Origin: Dyella psychrodurans
GTDB taxonomy: Bacteria; Pseudomonadota; Gammaproteobacteria; Xanthomonadales; Rhodanobacteraceae
Reading direction: 5' to 3'
DNA length: 64,000 bases
NCBI RefSeq assembly: GCF_003363265.1
Contig: NZ_QRBF01000003.1
Coordinates: 470,858-534,857 of the forward strand
Within the stretch, counting starts at the first letter, position 1. Each line of letters starts with the position of its first letter. Position numbers and translations under genes: made by a program. Below, one piece after another: positions 25,191 through 35,341 of this stretch. The notes below the pieces were generated by a model. The model made no database searches. It saw nothing but the letters and a program-made list of their open reading frames with translations, and was not told the DNA's origin.

Positions 25191-25771
25191 AGCCCGTAAC
25201 ACGCATCCATTCGCGCACCGCTGTGCTGGTCGACGAAAACATCGACACCGACCGCATCATCCCCGCGCGCTTCCTCACCACCACCGAGCGCAGTGGCCTG
25301 GGCAAGCATTGCTTCCAGGATTGGCGCTACAGCCAGGACGGCAGCGACAACCCGGCTTTCCCGCTCAACAAGCCCGAAGCGCGCGGCTGCAGCATCCTCG
25401 TCGCCGGCCGCAACTTCGGTTGCGGTTCGTCGCGCGAGCACGCGCCATGGGCGCTGCTCGATTACGGCATCCAGGCGGTGCTGTGCAGCGAGATCGCAGA
25501 CATCTTCCGCGGCAACGCACTGAAGAACGGCCTGCTCGCCATTGTGCTGGACGAAGCGGAGCACCGCTGGCTGCTCAAGAACCCCGGCATCGAACTGTCC
25601 ATCGACGTGCGCGAGCAAGCCATCGAACTGCCCGACGGCGGTCGCATCCGCTTCCAGCTCGAACCGTTCGCGCGGCATTGCCTGCTCAACGGCGTGGATC
25701 AGCTCGGCTTCCTGCTGCAGCAGGAAGCAACCATCACTCAATACGAACAGCAACAGGAGAAGGCGGCATGA
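25187..25771 (+). CDS. leuD: 3-isopropylmalate dehydratase small subunit
   Basis: 194 residues. Swivelling-domain subunit that closes the active site of LeuC. Landmarks: [18 protein letters not shown] near the N-terminus and [19 protein letters not shown], the substrate-binding loop. It overlaps leuC and leuB by four bases each. No oddities. Confidence 0.97.
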   Translation: MKPVTRIHSRTAVLVDENIDTDRIIPARFLTTTERSGLGKHCFQDWRYSQDGSDNPAFPLNKPEARGCSILVAGRNFGCGSSREHAPWALLDYGIQAVLCSEIADIFRGNALKNGLLAIVLDEAEHRWLLKNPGIELSIDVREQAIELPDGGRIRFQLEPFARHCLLNGVDQLGFLLQQEATITQYEQQQEKAA

Positions 25772-26859
25772 AGGCGCGTATCGTTACCCTGCCCGGCGAC
25801 GGCGTAGGCCCGGAAGTCACCGATGCGGCCGTTGCCGTATTGCAGGCCGTTGCCGAGCGCAGCGGTCACACCTTCGCATTCGAATCCCACGCCATTGGCG
25901 GTTGCGCCATCGACGCGACCGGCGAGCCGCTGCCTGCCGCGACGCTGGCGGCATGCAAGCAGGCCGATGCGGTGTTGCTCGGCGCGGTCGGCGGTCCGAA
26001 GTGGTCCGACCCGCAGGCGAAAGTGCGTCCCGAACAAGGGCTGCTGGCGTTGCGTGCGGCGCTCGGCGTCTTCGCGAATCTGCGTCCGCTGCACGTGCAT
26101 CCGGCGCTGGCATCGCTCTCGCCGCTCAAGAACGAGAAGCTCAAGAACGTCGACGTGCTGTTCGTGCGTGAACTGACCGGCGGTGCATATTTCGGCGCCA
26201 AGACGCGCACAACCGATACAGCAACGGACGAATGCAAATACACCGTCGCGGAGGTCGAGCGTGTGACGCGTCGCGCCTTCGAACTGGCGCGCGAACGCCG
26301 CCAGCACGTCACTTCGGTAGACAAGGCCAATGTGCTGGAAACCTCGCGCCTGTGGCGCAGCACGGTTACGCGTATCGCCGCTGAATATCCCGATGTGAAG
26401 CTGGAACATCAGCTGGTCGACTCGATGGCAATGCTGTTGCTGACGCAGCCGTCGCGCTACGACGTGATCGTCACGGAAAACCTGTTCGGCGACATTCTCA
26501 CCGACGAAGCTGCTGCGCTGGCCGGATCGCTCGGCCTGCTGCCTTCCGCTTCGCTGGGTGAAGGCAAGGTCGGTCTGTACGAACCCATCCACGGTTCGGC
26601 GCCGGATATCGCCGGCCACGGCGTTGCCAATCCGCTGGGTGCGATTCTTTCCGCCGCGCTGCTGCTGCGTCATTCGCTGGACCTGGACGTCGAAGCCACC
26701 ACGATCGAAGCCGCCGTGAGCCATGTGCTGACCAACGGCCCACACAGCCGCGATATCGGCGGCAGAGCAGGCACCCGCGAAATCTGCGATGCCGTGATCG
26801 AAGCGCTGGACGACGTCGCCACGCCCGCCTTTCTGTGCGGCCTGCGCGCGTGCGGCTGA
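25768..26859 (+). CDS. leuB: 3-isopropylmalate dehydrogenase
   Basis: 363 residues. NAD-dependent oxidative decarboxylation of 3-isopropylmalate in leucine synthesis. Landmarks: [10 protein letters not shown] at the N-terminus, [10 protein letters not shown], the substrate-binding [24 protein letters not shown], the metal-binding [20 protein letters not shown] and the NAD-binding [11 protein letters not shown]. The start overlaps leuD (ATGA). ilvD begins 11 bases after its stop, the only junction in the first half of the operon without an overlap. Confidence 0.97.
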   Translation: MKARIVTLPGDGVGPEVTDAAVAVLQAVAERSGHTFAFESHAIGGCAIDATGEPLPAATLAACKQADAVLLGAVGGPKWSDPQAKVRPEQGLLALRAALGVFANLRPLHVHPALASLSPLKNEKLKNVDVLFVRELTGGAYFGAKTRTTDTATDECKYTVAEVERVTRRAFELARERRQHVTSVDKANVLETSRLWRSTVTRIAAEYPDVKLEHQLVDSMAMLLLTQPSRYDVIVTENLFGDILTDEAAALAGSLGLLPSASLGEGKVGLYEPIHGSAPDIAGHGVANPLGAILSAALLLRHSLDLDVEATTIEAAVSHVLTNGPHSRDIGGRAGTREICDAVIEALDDVATPAFLCGLRACG

Positions 26860-26870
26860 GCGAGGACACG

Positions 26871-28574
26871 ATGCGTAGCGATCTGATCAAAACCGGCCCC
26901 GACCGCGCACCCGCACGCGCGATGCTGCGTGCGACGGGCTTGCAAGACAGCGACATCACCAAGCCGCTGGTTGCCGTGGTGCATACGTGGTCCAACGTCA
27001 GTCCGTGCAACTTGAACCTGCGCGAACTGGCCGAACACGCCGCCGCCGGCATCCGTGCCGCGGGCGGCACGCCGATCGAGTTCAACACGATTGCCGTCAC
27101 CGACGGCATCGCGATGGGCACGCCCGGCATGCGCGCGTCGCTGATCAGCCGCGAGGTGATCACCGATTCGATCGAGCTGGCCGTCGACGGCCACTGCCTC
27201 GATGCGATGGTGGTGCTGTGCGGCTGCGACAAGACCATTCCCGCCGCGGCGATGGCGATGGCGCGCCTGAACATTCCCGCGGTCGCGCTGTACGGCGGCA
27301 GCATTGCGCACGGCACGCACAACAATCATCCGATCACCATCCAGCAGGTGTTCGAAGCCGTCGGCGCACACGGCGCCGGCAAGATCGACGACGCCGAACT
27401 GACGGCGGTCGAGAAAGACGCATGCCCGGGTGCCGGTGCATGCGGCGGTCAATTCACCGCCAATACGATGGCGATGGTGATGCAGACCCTGGGACTGTCG
27501 CCCATGGGTTTCAACGACATTCCCGCGACACATCCGGCCAAGACGCATGCCGCGTTCCGCTGCGGCGAGTTGGTGATGGATTGCCTGCGCCAGCAGCGCA
27601 AACCGCTCGATATGCTCAATACCACCGCCTTCCGCAATGCCGCGCGCATGGTCGCCGCCACCGCGGGCTCCACCAATGCCGTGCTGCATTTGCTGGCGAT
27701 TGCGAGGGAAGCGGGTGTGCCGTGGACGATCGAGGATTTCGAACCGGCATCCGTCCACACGCCGGTGATCGCCGATCTGCTGCCGGGCGGCCGCTACACC
27801 GCCGTGGAATTGTTCGGCGCAGGCGGCAGCGCACGTGTTGCGCAAGAGCTGATCGCAGCGGGCATGCTCGAAGACGGCGCCACGGTCACGGGCCGTAGCC
27901 TGTTCGAAGAATGCGCCGCCGCACCGCGAGCCGAAAAGCAGGACGTCGTGCATCCCGTGCAGCAGCCGCTGAAGCCGCGCGGCGGCTACTCGATTCTCTA
28001 CGGCAATCTCGCGCCCGAAGGCTGCATCCTGAAACTCGCCGGCAAGGGCGCCACGCATTTCGAAGGAAGGGCGCGCGTGTTCGAAAGCGAGGAACAGGCC
28101 TTCGCCGCCGTGCAAGCCGGCAGCATCGCCAAGGGCGACGTGCTTGTGATCCGCAACGAAGGCCCCGCCGGCGGCCCCGGCATGCGCGAAATGCTGGGTG
28201 TAACGGCGGCATTGATCGGCCGCGGTCTCGGCGACGACGTCGCACTGATCACCGACGGCCGCTTCTCCGGCGCCACACACGGCTTCATGGTCGGCCATAT
28301 CGCACCCGAAGCCGCACGCGGCGGTCCGATTGCGCTCCTGCACGAAGGCGACCGCATCGTGATCGACGCACAGTCGCGCACGATTTCCACGGATGCCGAT
28401 CTCGCCACGCGTCGCGCCAGCTGGCAACCGCCAGCGCCCAAGGTGACACGCGGCGCACTCGCCAAATACGCGCAACTCGTCGGCTCCGCTTCCGAAGGCG
28501 CCACCACGCATCCATCCACACACACGACCCAACCATCCGTCACATCACGTACCGACGCAGGAGTTCCCGCATGA
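26871..28574 (+). CDS. ilvD: Dihydroxy-acid dehydratase
   Basis: 567 residues from the ATG at 26871 with GAGG upstream. Dehydrates dihydroxy acids to 2-oxo acids for Val, Leu and Ile. Iron-sulfur cluster cysteines sit in [22 protein letters not shown] and [15 protein letters not shown]; the C-terminal [16 protein letters not shown] is diagnostic. The size fits the shorter ilvD branch. The last 28 residues are Thr/Ser/His-rich, look disordered and are unlike other family members. The stop overlaps the ATG of ilvC. Confidence 0.95.
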   Translation: MRSDLIKTGPDRAPARAMLRATGLQDSDITKPLVAVVHTWSNVSPCNLNLRELAEHAAAGIRAAGGTPIEFNTIAVTDGIAMGTPGMRASLISREVITDSIELAVDGHCLDAMVVLCGCDKTIPAAAMAMARLNIPAVALYGGSIAHGTHNNHPITIQQVFEAVGAHGAGKIDDAELTAVEKDACPGAGACGGQFTANTMAMVMQTLGLSPMGFNDIPATHPAKTHAAFRCGELVMDCLRQQRKPLDMLNTTAFRNAARMVAATAGSTNAVLHLLAIAREAGVPWTIEDFEPASVHTPVIADLLPGGRYTAVELFGAGGSARVAQELIAAGMLEDGATVTGRSLFEECAAAPRAEKQDVVHPVQQPLKPRGGYSILYGNLAPEGCILKLAGKGATHFEGRARVFESEEQAFAAVQAGSIAKGDVLVIRNEGPAGGPGMREMLGVTAALIGRGLGDDVALITDGRFSGATHGFMVGHIAPEAARGGPIALLHEGDRIVIDAQSRTISTDADLATRRASWQPPAPKVTRGALAKYAQLVGSASEGATTHPSTHTTQPSVTSRTDAGVPA

Positions 28575-29587
28575 GCACCACCGCTACCACCGATACGCTG
28601 GCCAAGGCGCGCATCGCCGTTCTCGGCTACGGCAGCCAGGGCCGCGCCCACGCCCTCAATCTCAAGGACTCCGGACTGGATGTCGTGATCGGCCTTCGCC
28701 CGAACGGACCGACCTGGAGCAAGGCCGTGGCCGATGGCTTCCACGTAGTCGAAGCCGCCGAAGCCGTGCGCGGCGCCGACCTGGTCGCGGTGCTGACGCC
28801 GGACATGGTGCAGCCGACGCTGTACAAGGAATCCATCGAGCCGAACATCAAGGCCGGCGCAGCGCTGCTGTTCGCGCACGGCTTCAACGTGCACTTCAAG
28901 CAGATCGAACCACGCAGCGACATCGACGTGATCCTGGTCGCACCGAAGGGACCGGGCGCATTGGTGCGCAGCGAATACGAACGCGGCCGCGGCGTGCCGT
29001 GCGTCTACGCCGTGCATCAGGACAAGACCGGCCACGCCGAAGAAAAAGCCAAGGCCTATGCCGCAGGCATCGGCGGCGCGCGCGCGATGCTGATCAAGAC
29101 CGATTTCAAGGAAGAGACCGAAACGGATCTCTTCGGCGAACAGGCCGTGCTGTGCGGCGGCGCCAGCGAGCTGGTCATCAAGGGCTTCGAGACGCTGGTG
29201 GAAGCCGGCTATCAGCCTGAAATCGCCTATTACGAAGTGCTGCACGAACTGAAGCTGATCGTGGACCTGTTCTACGAGGGCGGCATCACGCGCATGCTGC
29301 AGTTCGTCTCCGAGACCGCGCAGTACGGCGACTACGTCAGCGGCCCGCGCGTGGTGGATTCGGCGACCAAGGAACGCATGAAGGGCGTGCTGAAGGACAT
29401 TCAGGACGGCACCTTCGCGCGCAACTGGATCGCCGAGTACAACGCGGGCCTGCCCAACTACAAGAAGCTCAAGCAGGCCGATCTCGATCATCCGATCGAA
29501 CAGGTCGGCGCGAAGCTGCGTGCGCGCATGCCTTGGCTGCAAACCGGTGCGAAGTCCGAGCCCGCACCGTTGAAGAAGGTCGGTTAA
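28571..29587 (+). CDS. ilvC: Ketol-acid reductoisomerase (class I)
   Basis: 338 residues, the class I (short) form. Isomerises and reduces acetolactate or acetohydroxybutyrate with NADPH and magnesium. Landmarks: dinucleotide loop [15 protein letters not shown] near residue 18, [16 protein letters not shown], metal-binding [12 protein letters not shown] and the C-terminal [19 protein letters not shown]. It overlaps ilvD by four bases. A strong perfect hairpin follows three bases after its stop. Confidence 0.97.
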   Translation: MSTTATTDTLAKARIAVLGYGSQGRAHALNLKDSGLDVVIGLRPNGPTWSKAVADGFHVVEAAEAVRGADLVAVLTPDMVQPTLYKESIEPNIKAGAALLFAHGFNVHFKQIEPRSDIDVILVAPKGPGALVRSEYERGRGVPCVYAVHQDKTGHAEEKAKAYAAGIGGARAMLIKTDFKEETETDLFGEQAVLCGGASELVIKGFETLVEAGYQPEIAYYEVLHELKLIVDLFYEGGITRMLQFVSETAQYGDYVSGPRVVDSATKERMKGVLKDIQDGTFARNWIAEYNAGLPNYKKLKQADLDHPIEQVGAKLRARMPWLQTGAKSEPAPLKKVG

Positions 29588-29589
29588 AT

Positions 29590-29643
29590 CCATGCGGCGC
29601 TCTCCCACACCCCCATCCCTCCGGCAGGGAGAGCGCCGCATGG
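29590..29643 (+). promoter_or_regulatory. 17-bp perfect hairpin between ilvC and the VOC gene
   Basis: CCATGCGGCGCTCTCCC (29590-29606) is fully complementary to GGGAGAGCGCCGCATGG (29627-29643), with a 20-base loop. No T-run follows. It lies within the operon and may stabilise the upstream mRNA, pause polymerase or lower expression of the distal ilvB-ilvM-ilvA genes. Confidence 0.7.
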
Positions 29644-29668
29644 CCCTATGTCTCGACAGGAATCGCAG

Positions 29669-29983
29669 ATGAAACGCTTCCACATCGCACTCGCCGTACG
29701 CGATCTCGATGCATCCATCGTCGACTACAGCGCGCGCCTCGGACAACGTCCGCATGCCGTGGTCGACGGCAAGTACGCGATGTGGCGCACGGACCTGCTG
29801 AATTTCTCGATCAACCAGAACCCCGATCGTGCCGGCCAGTTACGGCACATCGGCTTCGAAGACGACAGCGCACAAGGTTTCACCAGCACACCGGATGTGA
29901 ACGGCATCGAGTGGGAACACTTCTCCGCCAAAGCGCAGGACGAGCGCATCGTGGAGATGTACGGAATACCAGTCAGCGCATGA
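29669..29983 (+). CDS. VOC-family (glyoxalase-fold) protein
   Basis: 104 residues from the ATG at 29669, which has AGGA eight bases upstream; a longer start at 29648 is possible. The beginning KRFHIALAVRDLDASIVDYS and the later QLRHIGFEDDSAQG show the paired beta-alpha-beta-beta-beta modules of the vicinal-oxygen-chelate fold, with candidate metal ligands H4, H68 and E103-like acidic residues near the C-terminus. Substrate unknown. Its place between ilvC and ilvB suggests a link with branched-chain metabolism, or simple hitch-hiking. Confidence 0.75.
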   Translation: MKRFHIALAVRDLDASIVDYSARLGQRPHAVVDGKYAMWRTDLLNFSINQNPDRAGQLRHIGFEDDSAQGFTSTPDVNGIEWEHFSAKAQDERIVEMYGIPVSA

Positions 29984-30077
29984 AAGGCGACAGGCAAGCT
30001 TTCTGACGAAAGGCACCGACGTTCAAACCATTCGACACAACCGCAACACATGCGTTGCAAAAAACCAAGGGACCGAA

Positions 30078-31952
30078 GTGAACACGCCAATGCCGAAACC
30101 ATCGTTCGCCGCCGACGCGGATCCCCGCGCCGTGCGTCATCCGCTCGCAGGAAAGGACCTGAGCGGTGCGGATGTCGTCGTACAAGTGCTGGCCGACGAA
30201 GGTGTCGACGTACTTTTTGGCTACTCCGGCGGTGCGATCCTGCCCGTCTACGACGCCGTGTTCCGCCATAACGCGGAACATGCGCGTCCCGACGGGAGGG
30301 AACCCATGCCGCTGATCGTGCCCGCCAACGAACAGGGCGCGGGCTTCATGGCCGCCGGCTATGCGCGCGCGTCGGGCAAGGTCGGCGTGGCCGTCGTCAC
30401 CTCGGGGCCGGGCGCCACCAACATGGTGACGCCCGTGCGCGATTCGATGGCCGATTCGATTCCGGTCGTCGTGATCAGCGGGCAGGTCGCCACGCAGGCG
30501 ATCGGCAGCGATGCGTTTCAGGAGGCACCGATCAGCAACATCATGAGCGCGTGCGCCAAGCATGTGTTTCTGATCACCGATGCCGCGCAACTGGAAGCCA
30601 CGTTGCGCACGGCCTTCACCATCGCGCGCAGCGGTCGGCCGGGACCGGTGGTGGTGGATATTCCCAAGGATGTGCAGAACGCCACGATCCGCTTCCAGGG
30701 CGAGGGCGAGCTGCCTCTGCCTGGTTATCGCGCCCGCTTGCGCACTGTGGAACAGGCCATGCTCGACGATACGGCGTGCGCCAGGTTCTTCGATGCTCTC
30801 GCGCGCGCGGAACGTCCACTTATCTATGCGGGTGGCGGCATCGTCGCCGGCAACGCGTCGCCCGCGCTGCGCGCGTTCGTCGACGCATTCGGCGTGCCCG
30901 TCACCACGACACTGATGGGCATCGGCGGTTACGACACGACCGAACCGCTGGCCCTGCATATGCTGGGCATGCACGGTACCGCCTACGCCAATTACGCGGT
31001 GGAGGATTGCGACTTTCTGTTCACGCTCGGCGCACGCTTCGACGATCGCGTCGCCAGCGTTCCCGCACAGTTCGCACCGCGCGCGAAGTTTGTCGCGCAC
31101 ATCGATATCGATCCGGCGGAAATCGACAAGGTCAAACAGACCGACTGGCATCACGTGGGCCCGTTGGATCGCGCGTTACAGCGACTGATCCAGTACGGCA
31201 AGGATCATCGCATCCATCTTTCGCTGGGCGAATGGCATGCGCACGTCGCCTCGCTCAAGCGCGACCACGCGATGAACTACGATCGCGGCAGTGCGCTGAT
31301 CCAGCCGTATGCGGTGCTGGAGGAAGTCAACCGTCATTCGCAAGGCCGCGCCATCGTCACCACGGGCGTGGGCCAGCATCAGATGTGGGCTGCGCAATAC
31401 CTGGATTTCCGTTCGCCGCGTCACCTGCTGACATCGGGTTCGATGGGGACGATGGGTTTCGGCCTGCCGGCGGCAATCGGCGCGCAATTCGCGCAGCCCG
31501 ATGCGCTGGTGATCGACGTCGATGGCGATGCCAGCATCCGCATGAATCTTGGCGAGCTGGAGACAGTCACCACCTACGGCCTGCCGCTCAAGGTGCTGGT
31601 GCTCAACAACGTCGGCGACGGCATGGTGCGCCAGTGGCAGAAGCTGTTCTTCAAGGGCCGCTTTGCGTCATCCGACAAGAGCCTCCATCGCAAGGACTTC
31701 GTCCGCGCCGCGGAAGCGGATGGATTTGCGTGGGCGCATCGTTTGGAAAACCCCGAGGAACTCGCATCGACCATCGCCGAGTTCCTCCACTTCGACGGCC
31801 CTGCCTTCCTGGAAGTGATGATCGACCCCGACGCCGGCGTATACCCGATGGTCGGCCCCGGCGCCAACTACTCGCAGATGATCACCGGCGAGTTCATTCC
31901 CGGACGGCATGCGTCGCACACGGGCGACGCCACAGCCACCGATAGCTTCTAA
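30078..31952 (+). CDS. ilvB: Acetolactate synthase large subunit
   Basis: 624 residues from a GTG at 30078 with AAGGGA at ideal distance (an ATG four codons later lacks this). ThDP-dependent condensation of pyruvate with pyruvate or 2-oxobutyrate, the entry step to Val/Leu/Ile. Motifs: [31 protein letters not shown] with the catalytic Glu, TSGPGATN, and ThDP/metal site [12 protein letters not shown]...NN. The usual His before the catalytic Glu is Asn, GDG is GDA, and the region after NN differs from E. coli enzymes, so it belongs to a divergent branch. It probably pairs with the small ACT subunit just downstream. The ilvB/ilvG/ilvI choice is by convention. Confidence 0.93.
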   Translation: MNTPMPKPSFAADADPRAVRHPLAGKDLSGADVVVQVLADEGVDVLFGYSGGAILPVYDAVFRHNAEHARPDGREPMPLIVPANEQGAGFMAAGYARASGKVGVAVVTSGPGATNMVTPVRDSMADSIPVVVISGQVATQAIGSDAFQEAPISNIMSACAKHVFLITDAAQLEATLRTAFTIARSGRPGPVVVDIPKDVQNATIRFQGEGELPLPGYRARLRTVEQAMLDDTACARFFDALARAERPLIYAGGGIVAGNASPALRAFVDAFGVPVTTTLMGIGGYDTTEPLALHMLGMHGTAYANYAVEDCDFLFTLGARFDDRVASVPAQFAPRAKFVAHIDIDPAEIDKVKQTDWHHVGPLDRALQRLIQYGKDHRIHLSLGEWHAHVASLKRDHAMNYDRGSALIQPYAVLEEVNRHSQGRAIVTTGVGQHQMWAAQYLDFRSPRHLLTSGSMGTMGFGLPAAIGAQFAQPDALVIDVDGDASIRMNLGELETVTTYGLPLKVLVLNNVGDGMVRQWQKLFFKGRFASSDKSLHRKDFVRAAEADGFAWAHRLENPEELASTIAEFLHFDGPAFLEVMIDPDAGVYPMVGPGANYSQMITGEFIPGRHASHTGDATATDSF

Positions 31953-31978
31953 CCCGCTCGAACGACTGGAACATCGCC

Positions 31979-32218
31979 ATGCAACACACACTCTCCATCC
32001 TGCTGCAGAACGAAGCCGGCGCACTGGTTCGCGTTGCCGGGTTGTTTGCGGCGCGTGGCCACAACATCGATACGCTGACGGTCGCGGCCACCAATGATCC
32101 GGCCGTCTCGCGCCTCACGCTCACCGTGCGCGGCGACGATGCCAAGTTGACCCAGATCCTGCAGCAGACACGCAAACTGGTCGACGTGCTTCAGGTCGAG
32201 CATCCCGCCCAGGCATGA
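31979..32218 (+). CDS. ilvM: Acetolactate synthase small (regulatory) subunit, single ACT domain
   Basis: 79 residues: one ACT domain ([38 protein letters not shown]). Regulatory subunits bind valine and stabilise the catalytic subunit. Being a single ACT domain without the C-terminal half of IlvH/IlvN, it is IlvM-like. It lies 26 bases after ilvB, and its TGA overlaps the ATG of ilvA. Confidence 0.9.
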   Translation: MQHTLSILLQNEAGALVRVAGLFAARGHNIDTLTVAATNDPAVSRLTLTVRGDDAKLTQILQQTRKLVDVLQVEHPAQA

Positions 32219-33780
32219 ACGCAAGGCTTGCACATGGCGACAGCGATACGGGCTTGACCGCTGCGGCCGTATTGCGGCGCGCCGAAGCGGCGCGCGTCTA
32301 CGAGGTTGCGCAAAACACCGCACTGGAACCCGCATCGTTGCTCTCGGAACGACTGGCCACGACAGTGCTACTCAAGCGCGAGGATCAGCAACCGGTGTTC
32401 TCGTTCAAGTTGCGCGGCGCCTACAATCGCATGGCTCAGCTCGACGAAGCGCAACGCGCGCACGGCGTGATCGCCGCATCCGCCGGCAATCATGCGCAGG
32501 GCGTGGCGCTGGCCGCCTCGCGGTTGGGCATACACGCCACGATCGTGATGCCGGTGACTGCGCCCCAGGTGAAAGTCGATGCTGTGCGTCGCTTCGGCGG
32601 GCGTTACACCGAAGTAGTCCTGGCGGGCGACTCCTATAGCGATGCGCAGGCCGAGGCGATGCGCCTGCGCGACGCACTCGGAGCCACCTTCGTGCATCCG
32701 TTCGACGATCTCGATGTCATCGCCGGTCAGGCCACGATCGCGCTGGAGCTTCTCGCGCAGCATCCCGGACCGTTGCATGCCGTATTCGTGCCTATTGGCG
32801 GCGGCGGACTGATCGCAGGCGTCGCCGCCGTGATCAAGGCACGTCGACCCGACATCCGCGTGGTCGGCGTGCAGGCCAGCGATGCCGATTCCATGGCGCG
32901 CGCACTGGATGCAGGCGAGCGTGTCCTGCTGGACGAGGTGGGTTTGTTTGCAGACGGCACGGCCGTGAAGCAAGTCGGCACGCTGACATTTTCGCTGTGC
33001 CAGCAGTACGTCGATGAGGTGCTGCGCGTGGATACCGACGCGATCTGCGCCGCGATCCGCGACATCTATCATGACACCCGCAGCATCCCCGAGCCTTCGG
33101 GAGCACTGGCGCTCGCCGGACTCAAGCAATACGTGGCCGCACATGGCCCATGCGATGGTGCACTGGTTGCGGTGGTTTCCGGCGCCAACATGAATTTCGA
33201 TCGGCTGCGATTCGTCGCCGAACGTGCGGAGGTGGGCGAACAGCGCGAAGCCGTGTTTGCGGTAACCATTCCCGAACAACGCGGCAGTTTTCGGCGTTTT
33301 TGCCACGCGCTAGGCCAGCATTCGATCACCGAGTTCAACTACCGGATCGGCGATGCACAGGCTGCACATATCTTTGTCGGCGTGCAGACGGCCCAGCGTG
33401 GCGAACGCGAGGCTCTTGCGGATGCGTTTCGCGCCAATGGCTTCGGCGTGCTGGACCTCACCGACGACGAACTCGCCAAACTGCATCTTCGCCACATGAT
33501 CGGCGGGCGCTCGCCGCTGGCGCGCGACGAGCGGCTTTACCGCTTCGATTTCCCCGAGCGTCCTGGCGCGCTGGCACGCTTTCTGGATCGCATGCATCCC
33601 GACTGGAACATCAGCCTGTTCCATTATCGCAACCACGGTGCCGACTACGGACGCATCCTGGTCGGCATGCAAGTGCCGCCCAGCGAGCATGCGCTGTTGC
33701 GGGACTTCCTGAGCACCCTGGGCTATCCGCACATCGACGAAAGCGACAACCCGGCTTATCGATTGCTGTTGCGCGCCTGA
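32215..33780 (+). CDS. ilvA: Threonine ammonia-lyase, biosynthetic
   Basis: 521 residues. Converts threonine to 2-oxobutyrate, the first committed step to isoleucine. The PLP lysine is in [10 protein letters not shown], followed by [11 protein letters not shown] and the PLP phosphate loop [11 protein letters not shown]. The C-terminal part (about 345-515) carries two ACT-like regulatory domains ([16 protein letters not shown] and [16 protein letters not shown]), the mark of the feedback-inhibited biosynthetic form. It is the last gene of the superoperon; its stop lies inside a hairpin shared with the convergent gene. Confidence 0.96.
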   Translation: MNARLAHGDSDTGLTAAAVLRRAEAARVYEVAQNTALEPASLLSERLATTVLLKREDQQPVFSFKLRGAYNRMAQLDEAQRAHGVIAASAGNHAQGVALAASRLGIHATIVMPVTAPQVKVDAVRRFGGRYTEVVLAGDSYSDAQAEAMRLRDALGATFVHPFDDLDVIAGQATIALELLAQHPGPLHAVFVPIGGGGLIAGVAAVIKARRPDIRVVGVQASDADSMARALDAGERVLLDEVGLFADGTAVKQVGTLTFSLCQQYVDEVLRVDTDAICAAIRDIYHDTRSIPEPSGALALAGLKQYVAAHGPCDGALVAVVSGANMNFDRLRFVAERAEVGEQREAVFAVTIPEQRGSFRRFCHALGQHSITEFNYRIGDAQAAHIFVGVQTAQRGEREALADAFRANGFGVLDLTDDELAKLHLRHMIGGRSPLARDERLYRFDFPERPGALARFLDRMHPDWNISLFHYRNHGADYGRILVGMQVPPSEHALLRDFLSTLGYPHIDESDNPAYRLLLRA

Positions 33781-33800
33781 CGCGCAACGTTCGCGTCAGG
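33776..33800. terminator. Bidirectional hairpin between ilvA and FosX-like gene
   Basis: CCTGACGCG (33776-33784) pairs perfectly with CGCGTCAGG (33792-33800) around CAACGTT. The left arm contains the ilvA stop codon and the right arm the stop codon of the convergent gene, so it serves both 3' ends. There is no T-run. Confidence 0.6.
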
Positions 33801-34176
33801 TGCGAACGGCCAGCATGTCGTCGAGGGAACCGCCCGCATCCAACTCGAAGACGTGGTTGTCGTAGTCCATGAAGTACAGCGCGCTGTCCTCGCGCGCCAT
33901 GAAGTGCTCGACGTCGGACGTCGCCAGCTTGTCCGCACAGGCCACCAGTTCATCGCGGCTCACCTCGAGCGCGATGTGATCGCCATTGCGGCACGAGGGC
34001 CCAGCGCCCTGCCGCAGCACAAACCACACGCCGCCCAACTTCGCGCAACTTTGCGGGTGACCGTTGTCGTCGGGCAAATCCGCTATGACTTGGGCACCAA
34101 GAACGCTGGCAAACAATTCTGCGGTACGCGAAGGGTCACGCACGATCAGTGCAATGTGACTGATTGACGAGACCAT
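33796..34176 (-). CDS. FosX/FosI-like VOC-family protein
   Basis: 126 residues from the ATG at 34176, preceded by a G-rich ribosome-binding stretch. Starts SSISHIALIVRDPSRTAELF and ends ALYFMDYDNHVFELDAG followed by a short helix. This closely follows FosX/FosI-type fosfomycin-inactivating enzymes, where His (ISH), His (GDHIALEV) and Glu (FELD) bind the metal; all three are present here. Activity on fosfomycin cannot be told from sequence, since other VOC enzymes share the framework. It is convergent with ilvA. Confidence 0.7.
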   Translation of the reverse strand: MVSSISHIALIVRDPSRTAELFASVLGAQVIADLPDDNGHPQSCAKLGGVWFVLRQGAGPSCRNGDHIALEVSRDELVACADKLATSDVEHFMAREDSALYFMDYDNHVFELDAGGSLDDMLAVRT

Positions 34177-34305
34177 GAACACCCCACCCCCAAAATGGTG
34201 CACGATCCTAGACTGATCCCACCGGTAGGGGCAATGTACTCCCACTTGCCGCCCGGTGGCGCAACGCACAGTTTCCGTGTAAGAGCGTCACGCTACACTT
34301 GAGGG

Positions 34306-35331
34306 ATGTCTCCGACTTCCCGCAAGCGCCCCCGGCGCAATCCCCCGGCGCCAGCCACCACTCGCGCACGCCCCGCCGCCTTGCCGGCGGCACGCAAAGC
34401 GCAACGGCCGGCCGACAGCTCGACACGCGCCTCCCGCGTGCTGGACTGGCTGCTGCAAAAGCTGCCCGATCGGCACCGCGAAAAAGCGCACGATATTCTT
34501 GTATTGACCCGCATGGACAGGCCGATCGGCGCCCTGCTGCTGCTGTGGCCGACCTGGTGGGCGCTGTGGCTGGCGGCCGGCGATTTTCCGCCCTGGAAGA
34601 TGCTGATCATCTTTACGCTGGGCGTCTTCGCCATGCGCGCGGCCGGCTGCGCCATCAACGATTTCGCCGACCGCAAACTCGACCCCCAGGTTGCACGGAC
34701 GGCCGGACGGCCGATCGCCGCGGGGCGGGTCACGCCGCGCGAAGCCCTGATCGTGTTCGCGGCGCTCTTGATCTTCGCCTTCCTGCTGGTGCTGCTTACC
34801 AACCCGCTGACGATCAAGCTCTCTTTCATCGGCGCGGGCCTGGCGGCGCTCTATCCGTTCACCAAGCGCTATACCGACCTGCCTCAAGTGGTGCTGGGCG
34901 CGGCGTTCGGCTGGTCGATCCCGATGGCTTTCGCTGCCGTGACAAACGGCGTGCCGCCGTTGGGCTGGCTGCTGTTTATCGCCAACATTCTCTGGTCGGT
35001 GATCTACGACACCGAATACGCCATGGTGGACCGCGAGGATGATCTCAAGGCCGGCGCACGCTCCACCGCCATCCTGTTCGGCGACGCCGACCTGTTGATC
35101 CTTGGCGTGCTGATGGGCACGTTCATGGTGGCGCTGGTGATGGTCGGGACCCGCTCCCATTTGGGATGGCCCTATTGGGCGGCGGTGATTGCCACCGCGG
35201 GATTGTTCGGCTGGCAGCAGTGGTTGATCCGCAACCGCGACCGCGATGCCTGCCTTACGGCATTCCGGCACAACAACTGGCTAGGGCTTACGTTGTGGAT
35301 CGGCATCGCGCTGGCTCTCGCCATACGCTGA
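34306..35331 (+). CDS. ubiA: 4-hydroxybenzoate polyprenyltransferase
   Basis: 341 residues, longer than usual (about 290) because of an Arg/Pro/Ala-rich N-terminal extension of about 45 residues before the family start (RVLDWLLQKLPDRHREKAHD). Attaches the polyprenyl tail to 4-hydroxybenzoate in ubiquinone synthesis in the inner membrane. Both magnesium-binding motifs are present: CAINDFADRKLDPQV and IYDTEYAMVDREDD, with eight or nine membrane helices. A later start near residue 45 is conceivable; the upstream part does keep coding character. It is convergent with comF. Confidence 0.93.
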   Translation: MSPTSRKRPRRNPPAPATTRARPAALPAARKAQRPADSSTRASRVLDWLLQKLPDRHREKAHDILVLTRMDRPIGALLLLWPTWWALWLAAGDFPPWKMLIIFTLGVFAMRAAGCAINDFADRKLDPQVARTAGRPIAAGRVTPREALIVFAALLIFAFLLVLLTNPLTIKLSFIGAGLAALYPFTKRYTDLPQVVLGAAFGWSIPMAFAAVTNGVPPLGWLLFIANILWSVIYDTEYAMVDREDDLKAGARSTAILFGDADLLILGVLMGTFMVALVMVGTRSHLGWPYWAAVIATAGLFGWQQWLIRNRDRDACLTAFRHNNWLGLTLWIGIALALAIR

Positions 35332-35341
35332 TTCTTTGCCC

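Noticed and set aside
26670-28532. 620-codon open frame opposite ilvD
   Set aside because: Antisense to a complete ilvD with conserved cysteines; an artefact of high GC content.
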